A stretch of DNA of 64,000 nucleotides from Atriophallophorus winterbourni. Taxonomy: Eukaryota > Platyhelminthes > Trematoda > Plagiorchiida > Microphallidae. The notes under the pieces were generated by a model. That model had not been told where the DNA came from and did not search any database. It worked only from the letters and a program-made list of their open reading frames with translations. Shown one piece after another: positions 57,671-64,000 of the stretch. The stretch lies in NCBI GenBank assembly GCA_013407085.1, contig JACCGJ010015376.1:1-64000 (forward strand). Direction: 5' to 3'. Within the stretch, counting starts at the first letter, position 1. Each line of letters opens with the position of its first letter. The position numbers were made by a program, and so were the translations under genes.

Positions 57671-58974
57671 GTGAGTACGCGAAGCCATTTTGAAAAGGAC
57701 TCGATATGACATACATCTTCTTCCGTCATTCATTTGCTTAGATTTAATATTTAATAAAATAGCAAAGCCATTCATTTGAAAATTTGAAATACTCATGACT
57801 CGATTATTATCAAAGAAACTGTCGCAAGAATTACGTTTTGTATTTAAAAAGCGATAGATGGCATTACCTGTAAGAATAAGAAGAAAGGCTTTATTCTTGT
57901 TCACGAATTTTCAGCGATAGATTAATTTCTTCACACAATACCAATAAAAATATGTATAGCGTGCGCACAATGAAATAATACATAGGCCAATGAAGTGTCA
58001 GGTTACCTCGGGCTAGACAAATGTGACGGGAATGAAAAAAAGTATTAAAAGAACAGGACATCTCAGTGTGAATTAAAAATCGGTCAGCGTTTCCCCAACT
58101 TCATAGCATCAATAAATTAGGTTCTTTGTATAATGCAAATAAAATAAAATATATGAAGTGTCACACAATGAAGTAATACTTGGGCTAAAAAAATGTCAGG
58201 TTACCATGGGCTAGACAAATGTTAGGGGAATTTGAAAAATTAACTCGAAAAATAACTGGGACATCGTGGCATCATTAGAAAATTGTCAAGCGTTCTTTCA
58301 ACTCTGTAACAGCTTTTGATTGTTGTATCATGTATCGGGCCAAGTATGGGATGAAAGAATTTCTGAATCTATTCGTTTGAATAGGAAATAACGTACCGGC
58401 TTCGGGTGGAGGAAAAAGATCTGCAAGAAACAAGGCTATTGTTCAATGGATGTAAACTATCAGTAGAAATGTTCGTGATCAATCTGCTGCATTCACAAAA
58501 ATGACGATTGACAATAGTGTCTCGAATGTCATCAGCAGAAACACAACTCAATCTTGAGATGAGCTTAATGCATTTTCTGATCATCGTAAAATCCTTTTCC
58601 TAGAGGCCGGGAAAAATCACAGGAGATGCGAAAATAAGGTGGGGAATGATGCAAGAAAAAAACGAAAAGTTGAATGACATTTGGTGGAACGGAGAAAGAA
58701 CGGAGACGTAGTGCGTAGAATGACAGTTGGCGCACTTTTATGAATACCCTTGTAACATGTTCAGTCCAGCTAAGATTGTCAGATATTGTAACACCAAGAT
58801 ACTAAATGCTGCAACATCTGTCAAACACAAAGCCGTTATGAGAAACGCGAGGAATTTCTTGATGAAGTGTTAAACGACGCTGTCTAATCATGTTGGAAAA
58901 TAAAATTATACATTAATACTGGATTCCTACTTTTATCAGACATATAAGCTTAGGATAATAACGCTTAGCCTTTA
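57671..58974. other. Intron 2 of the Ig-CAM gene, 5' part
   Basis: Two loosely similar stretches (near 57960-58060 and 58150-58260: AATGAA.TAATAC, GGGCTAGACAAATGT) suggest an old local duplication of about 190 bp. Nothing coding. Confidence 0.4.
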
Positions 58975-59245
58975 AGGTTGCTGTGCGCATGCTTGGTACA
59001 ACCGAGCTGTCTAATCATATATTTTAAATATTGAACTGCATGTCGACCGATAATCCGATGCACGTACAACAATATCAACACACCGCACACGCATGTAGAG
59101 AATTGTAGGTGCTGGAACAAGCATCCATGTTTGCAAGTTTTTCCATCACGCACTAGCACCGCGACTAGGTTTCGTGCTATTTGCACTGATCAAGTAGGGT
59201 CAGTACGATCATGATCCACAAGCCTTTGAACGGTAAAGAGTTGAT
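58975..59245 (-). mobile_element. R1 hammerhead-bearing repeat unit
   Basis: On the minus strand the ribozyme at 59199-59157 is followed by GTGCGTGATGGAAAAAC, the R1 body, and a diverged GCTCGGTTGTACCAAGC near 59010. Size about that of one unit. In intron 2 of the Ig-CAM gene. Confidence 0.6.
59157..59199 (-). ncRNA. Hammerhead ribozyme, type I (R1 copy d), degenerate
   Basis: On the minus strand: CCCUAC, UUGAUCA (two changes in CUGAUGA), stem II GUGC/GCAC perfect with loop AAAUA, GAAA intact, CCUAGUC with triplet GUC, GCGGUG. Stem I retains C-G, U-G and C-G pairs only. Stem II has been kept better than the catalytic core. Confidence 0.68.
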
Positions 59246-61061
59246 AAAAAATAGCTCGGGCATTGAAGGTTAATAGAAAAATCAATCTGTACGGTTATGC
59301 GGAATGCGCGATGGGTGAGTGCGTAAATAAGGGTCTTGTTCAATAGAAACAAGGATGATGAAGTTGTGACTAAGTAATTATTCTCAAACATTACTGACAC
59401 CGTCAAAATTTGAATGAATGATCCAAACAGTTAAGTAGAGTCAGATTCTAATCTTTTGAATTGGTTAAACTGTTGAGAGTCTGCAACAGACAAAATTAAA
59501 GACTAAAGAGTCTTCATGGTGTCGAGAAGCACAACGCTTCACAGTCACCGTCGCATGGTAAATATTTGATGCAGTAAAAGAAATAATACATATTAATGTA
59601 ATGTCACGTAAAGTCTAGTTGAATACTTATCATAAGTTAACACGCAGGTGTCGTTAAATCGTTAAGCAAAATATACGTATCCAAATTTCAAATGAAAGTT
59701 TCGACGCGGGAGTGATGACAATAGTTTCGGGGTGGGCATTCCAGAGAAAATTTACAGAATAAACATATCGACTACAGCTAACACGGGAATGCAGAATTTG
59801 TATTGTCGGTATTCAAATAAATGTTTAAATAGATTATGTGAAGTATTCAATATTTCTTAAGCAAATATCACATCACAACGGAAGCTTATTTGAAGGAAGT
59901 GAGAGAGGCTAATCTTTGGCATTCGTTCCTCGTACATTGGTTTCTGCAAATCACTTACGAATTTGGTTGCACGATTGTATATTCTATCAAGCGATTGTAT
60001 ATCCTTTTAACCAAGGAGTCCAAGATTGCGATGCGTGCTCCGTGGTTTGACTTAGGAAGGTTTTCATTATTTTGAGAAACGTTTCAGCCGAGAAGCTTCT
60101 GAAGATCCATCGTAGTCAGTCAAAAGCTTCAAACATAGTCTAATAGCAAGCAACGATGATAGTTCCTTCCGCAATCGCTTTAGTACAGTCGTGAAAAGCC
60201 GTCCGCAAGTTTGTAAATCACGTCGATATCGATGTTGATCAAAGCTGTGAGACACATGATGTAAATTGAAAGATTCAAATCGCTACCGTGCCGGATATCC
60301 ACAAGGTTGACTATCTGATTGACATGGGCCACTAACTATAACTCAGACAAGATATCTCAGTTGTTTATACGGTTTCTTCTAACGTGAAAATGAAACGTCG
60401 AAAGGAAAGTTGAGTCTTTAGTATTTAGACCGAATTAAAGTGTCCGGGAACTATAAGTTCGTGTACTCATTGTCTTGGCGAATGTTCACATCAACCGAAC
60501 CATTTTGACCAGTAATACATGGTAATATATTTTTGTTTATGGTTTTAATTTTGATCTGATTTATTTATCCGTTTTCTTATGCATGTATTTTTACTTGTAT
60601 TTGGTTGCTGATTTCGAGATCAAGCAGTGTTTCATTGACAAAATAACCTCTCCAGACATACGAAAACATCTCCAGTTGAACTTAATGGCTCAGAAATCTT
60701 CCTCTCGTGAGATAGTAGATTGATTTCTGTACGAAAATTCCCCTATTCGTCAGTCTTGGATAGATGGTGGTGAACCATAGTTATATGAATCTTAGAATGT
60801 TTAGATTTAGATTGGTCAACCTCAAATTGCATAAGCTAACAAACCCAGATATAACATGTATTTAATTACAAACTATAGATTTATCGTGGTGTTTCAGAAA
60901 AAGAAACGATTTGTGAAACTAACGTTGTGATAAATTGTTACAGACCATTTCGGTGTTTAATAAATCTCATTCTCTTTTCCGTTTTCGATTGTAAAACGAT
61001 TTTTCACTATCACAAACTTAATATTCATCCTGGCCCACTTACATCTGCGTGCCGATTACAG
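59246..61061. other. Intron 2 of the Ig-CAM gene, 3' part
   Basis: Short frames only (59890-60075 plus, 60067-60255 minus and others) without domains. Ends with the acceptor CCGATTACAG. Confidence 0.4.
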
Positions 61062-61261
61062 TATCTCCTGGTTTTTCAATGGATCTCTTATCGATTGGCT
61101 ACAACCATACACAGAGACAACACACGACGAAAAACCAGGTGAATTCCAGTACATCCCGTTTGGAAACAGGGAACTGGATGCGTTGAATGGAGAATACTTT
61201 TGCACAGCCAGCAATCGCTGGGGAACCGCTGCTTCGAATCCTATAATTGTGAAATCAGAAA
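61062..61261 (+). CDS. L1CAM/neuroglian-like gene, exon 3 (second half of Ig1)
   Basis: A 200-bp exon. With AA from exon 2 it opens N-ISWFFNGSLIDWLQP, has FQYIPFGNREL and DALNGEYFCTASNRWGTAAS then NPIIVKSE. ISWFFNG supplies the core Trp, and D.L.GEYFC..SN..GTA supplies the F-strand cysteine; the wording is closest to Ig1 of L1CAM/neurofascin/neuroglian ('G.Y.C.A.N..G.A.SN...V'). The exon ends GAAA|GTTAGT. A TAG lies just inside the intron if it is not spliced. It leaves one base. Confidence 0.8.
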
Positions 61262-61974
61262 GTTAGTTTTGTGCAAACTTAATATTCTGCTCGTAAACGT
61301 TAGTGGGGATTTCTTTTCAAGTAATTGATTTAGAGATATAATCTCACCATTTCTTTAAAACAAACGACAATTCGGGTCAATACGGATATATTTTTATTGT
61401 GGCTAGTTTGGGAAAATCTGCCTTTGGTGTTCTACTTAGGGGGATACAAAAAGGTGTATTGCAAATAACGTCATTTTATGGTCACTGGTAAATTTTTTGA
61501 CAAATTAAATGGTTAGTTTTGCTACTGTTATGCATTTGATGTACATTTCTTAATTTTCAAGCAGTGGCAATCAATACAAAGCGGATCATTTTTATTGAAC
61601 TTTGCTTTCACAAGTTTTGGCTATTGAATAGGTCAATCATTGCCAGTACCATTTTTTTCTTGACTAATCCAAACATACGAGTTTGTATTGGCTTCATTTA
61701 ATTCAATTTGTGAAAGCGTATGCCCGTAGCAATACCGCACTAACTTGTTCTGTTTTTCGCATTTCCTTCCAATTGCGAGAATGATGTTCTGTTTACCTTT
61801 ACTTATCTTTTGTCGGATTTTTTATTGTTGAGGTATTTTTGTCTTTATTTTCGACCTTAGCTCATGTATGTCGGTTGACGTTTTCTAACTGCTTTTGTGA
61901 AAAGTGACATATCCGATTACATTATTTTTGATTGTTTCCAAGGCAACAGGATTTCGAGTGAACAAGCTGTGCAT
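61262..61974. other. Intron 3 of the Ig-CAM gene, 5' part
   Basis: No supported feature. Confidence 0.35.
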
Positions 61975-62042
61975 GTATTAACATACAAGCTCAGTAGGAC
62001 GATCTTGTTCAATCACATGTGTTCAAACACATGTAGATAGAA
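61975..62042 (-). repeat. R1 body fragment
   Basis: ACATACAAGCTCAGTAGGAC, CTTGTTCAATCACATGTGTT and CAAACACATGT match the hairpin end of R1 (plus strand of 7490-7552). No ribozyme. Confidence 0.55.
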
Positions 62043-62749
62043 AAAGAAAGTTTGTAATGAATCGGCGAGAGTAGTTTATTGGTAACGTTTCACTTCTTAC
62101 TCAGAAGGTTCGTCAGACCAAAGGTTTCAGTAAGAACAGAGATCAAGCTTAAATTACATTCACATAAGCTGCTTAATAACTGCACAGTCCATGGTGTGCT
62201 CGTAAAGATGGACAGGCGCTATCAATACCAACTGACGTACCACCACCCGAACTTGCCGTTTAATCCCTCAATTGTTTTTGGTCTCGACAGGTGTGAATGA
62301 CATCTGCTGACAGGTTAGCTCGATTTAGTACTCGGTGCGCACACTAGGGGGTCACGCACGTTAATGTTTATCCGCTGCAGAACCGGACGCCAGATTGTGT
62401 AGATATCACGGTACGCGACGAATTGCGTATGTAAAATCAACTGCACTCACGATTGAATTGTCGTCGTCACTTCTTCGCTGTTCGTGTATGCTTCTTGTGG
62501 AATAGCTTGCCGACAGATATTGTTACCTCAGCGAACGAGCACATCTTTTAACAAAGGTTACGAAACCTTATGTTGAGAACTACTGCGTTGGCCCCTACAT
62601 ATTGATGTCTATATTTTTAACGCACGTAACTAGCGTCCATCCAAAGATTCTTTTCCTCAGTCTGTGTCGCCATTGACGATTATTTTTGCTCCACCTATGA
62701 AGAACACGGATATGATCATACAAGTAACGATTTTTTATAATTTTTTATA

Positions 62750-62823
62750 CGTATATCCTATGGTACTGTGCAGCAATTTGCTTTTTTTGACCATAAATCT
62801 TGAATCTTGAATCTTGAATCTTA
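62750..62823 (+). repeat. LINE 3' tail, (TTGAATC)n
   Basis: GCAATTTGCTTTTTTTGACC, ATAAA, then three TTGAATC repeats at 62798-62822. The same junction is seen in reverse at 37205-37260 and 55968-56004. Short tandem 3' repeats in place of poly(A) are typical of CR1-like LINEs. Confidence 0.65.
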
Positions 62824-63079
62824 GAAGTATATATCGGGCAAAAATCCCGTGAACTAAGTACTAGGACACGAAAAACACAAATCGGTAAGCAGCCAATCAA
62901 TTCCGGGGAATGTCAATCACTAATAAGAGATTCAGCACTAGCTGATCACGTGCTGGACACAGGTCACAGCTTTGGTCGTGATAAGTCTAAGTGATAAGGC
63001 GGGGAATAAAACCATACATTGAACGACTTCACGCTGAGGCGGTTCATATAACATAGGTTTGTTAGATATGCTGATCCTC

Positions 63080-63165
63080 CGCATATTCTCCATACCTGAT
63101 GAGAGTAAAAAGCATGAATTCTGTCGTGGGGCGTGTGTGATGGAAAATAATGCAAATGAGATTTT
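63080..63165 (+). mobile_element. R1 hammerhead-bearing fragment
   Basis: The ribozyme (63089-63131) is followed by GCGTGTGTGATGGAAAATAA and TGCAAATGAGATTTTTT, the R1 body start (compare 7712-7745). The rest is not recognisable. Confidence 0.6.
63089..63131 (+). ncRNA. Hammerhead ribozyme, type I (R1 copy e), degenerate
   Basis: CTGATGA (63096-63102) is intact. Stem I CCATAC pairs with GTGGGG with one mismatch. Stem II GAGT/GCAT has lost one pair. GAAT replaces GAAA. TCTGTC retains the GUC triplet at 63125. Confidence 0.65.
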
Positions 63166-63476
63166 TTTGTTCCGGATTTTGGTTGGTTATTTCATAGAGA
63201 TCAAATATATAAATTATATATTGACCACTTGATAGTGAAAATATGGTGTAAGCTTTGATGAGAAAAATAAACAATAGTAACATTTGGGTGTGCATAAAAC
63301 AGTTTATTCTTTATAAATTGCCGATTCATATTTGATAGAGCATTATGTTGTTTAATTTACGATGACCTCTCACAAAATCCAGACGGTTCATGGCACTTTA
63401 CGGTATAAGAGAAGACTGTTTTTGTTTTTCGAACGGTTTGCTGCTTTTTGGCTAAATAAGTATTTTCATCCTACAG

Positions 63477-63662
63477 TACCGCATCGTTTCGTGCATCCGG
63501 TGGAAGAGACAATAAGTATTCCATACATGAACTTCGAACGTCTACAATGTTTGGTCTCATCCTCTTTACATTATTTGTCCATATTGTGGTTCGAAAATAT
63601 CCAGATTCAGCATGCATACCTGTCCATTCCTTTGAGAAATCACATCAAAATGGATGAAATTG
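63477..63662 (+). CDS. L1CAM/neuroglian-like gene, exon 4 (start of Ig2), gene continues
   Basis: A 186-bp exon between TATTTTCATCCTACAG and ATTG|GTAAGT. It takes one base from exon 3 and encodes PHRFVHPVEETISIPYMNFE, then LQCLVSSS, LSILWFENIQIQHA and MDEIG. The pattern P.....VE.....L.C......I.W....IQH......DE.G fits Ig2 of the L1 family, where GNLYF follows; here the intron falls at that Gly. It leaves one base. Remaining exons lie beyond the window. Confidence 0.72.
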
Positions 63663-63743
63663 GTAAGTAGTCTTTTGAAGTGAGCGGAATGAATAATAAA
63701 TAAAACAGATAGCTAGCTAGGTAGATAGAAATATTGAGATTGC

Positions 63744-63810
63744 GATTGATTCATTGATTGATCGATCGATCGATCGATTTATTGATTGAGTGAGTGAGTG
63801 AGTGAGTGAC
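63744..63810. repeat. Compound tetranucleotide repeat
   Basis: GATT, then GATC, then GAGT units in succession; simple-sequence repeat downstream of exon 4. Confidence 0.92.
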
Positions 63811-64000
63811 CGGTGATATTAAATTGTTTATATTTATTTTTCCAGCCACAACATTTATTCCTGGTTGGTGAACTTCCCTCTGGTTAATTGTACTAATCTT
63901 GAAGAAACCTAGATAAAATTGCGCCTTAGTAAATTCAAGAAACTTGCTCAAATAATTTATTATCTATATACATGATAGATACTTTTCTAAATGTGTTTAA

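Noticed and set aside
61062..61266. Reading exon 3 of the Ig-CAM gene through to the TAG as a terminal exon
   Set aside because: The next Ig exon begins in exactly the phase left by a splice at 61261, and Ig2 follows Ig1 in this family. Kept only as a possible alternative transcript.

Overview
This is eukaryotic, AT-rich DNA with long introns, degenerate non-LTR retrotransposons and Penelope-like (PLE) fragments. The protein-coding exons, the mix of CR1-like, 'craniofacial-development-protein-2-like' and PLE retroelements, and the hammerhead-ribozyme repeats all suit a flatworm, most likely a digenean trematode with a large genome (a fasciolid would fit). The species assignment is inference. 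There are no bacterial operons, CRISPR arrays or recognisable tRNA/rRNA genes.

Three host genes, all on the + strand, can be read through their splice sites. (1) 1269-1589 is the last coding exon of a tyrosine kinase. (2) 18904-47799 is an apparently complete 11-exon gene for a lysosomal amino-acid transceptor of the SLC38A9 type. Its exon phases join without conflict into about 605 codons. (3) From 53086 to the window edge lies the 5' part of an L1CAM/neuroglian-like Ig cell-adhesion gene: a signal-peptide exon, an Ig1 split over two exons, and the start of Ig2. It continues past the window. A possible unidentified terminal exon lies antisense in SLC38A9 intron 6 (39191-38890).

Most of the rest is old repeat DNA. 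A long decayed LINE fills 2640-6180, with shorter relatives at 28015, 40325 and 48110. CR1-like reverse transcriptase remnants lie at 8670, 9770, 12690, 16670, 22300, 42460, 56040 and 56590. A PLE reverse transcriptase fragment lies at 46850 and a PLE GIY-YIG endonuclease fragment at 54150.

The most interesting content is a dispersed set of roughly 239-bp repeat units carrying a type I hammerhead ribozyme. At least nine copies on both strands keep the order stem I, CUGAUGA, a 12-13 nt stem II hairpin, GAAA, an ACCGG(U)-type mini stem III, an NUH cleavage triplet, and the other side of stem I. Several copies differ in compensating ways in stem II. Two bodies exist (here called R1 and R2). Each has further strong hairpins, and both occur as tandem or head-to-head partial dimers. 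This is the layout of retrozymes, Sm-alpha-like SINEs or PLE terminal repeats. Every copy here carries at least one lesion, so they look like fossils of active families.
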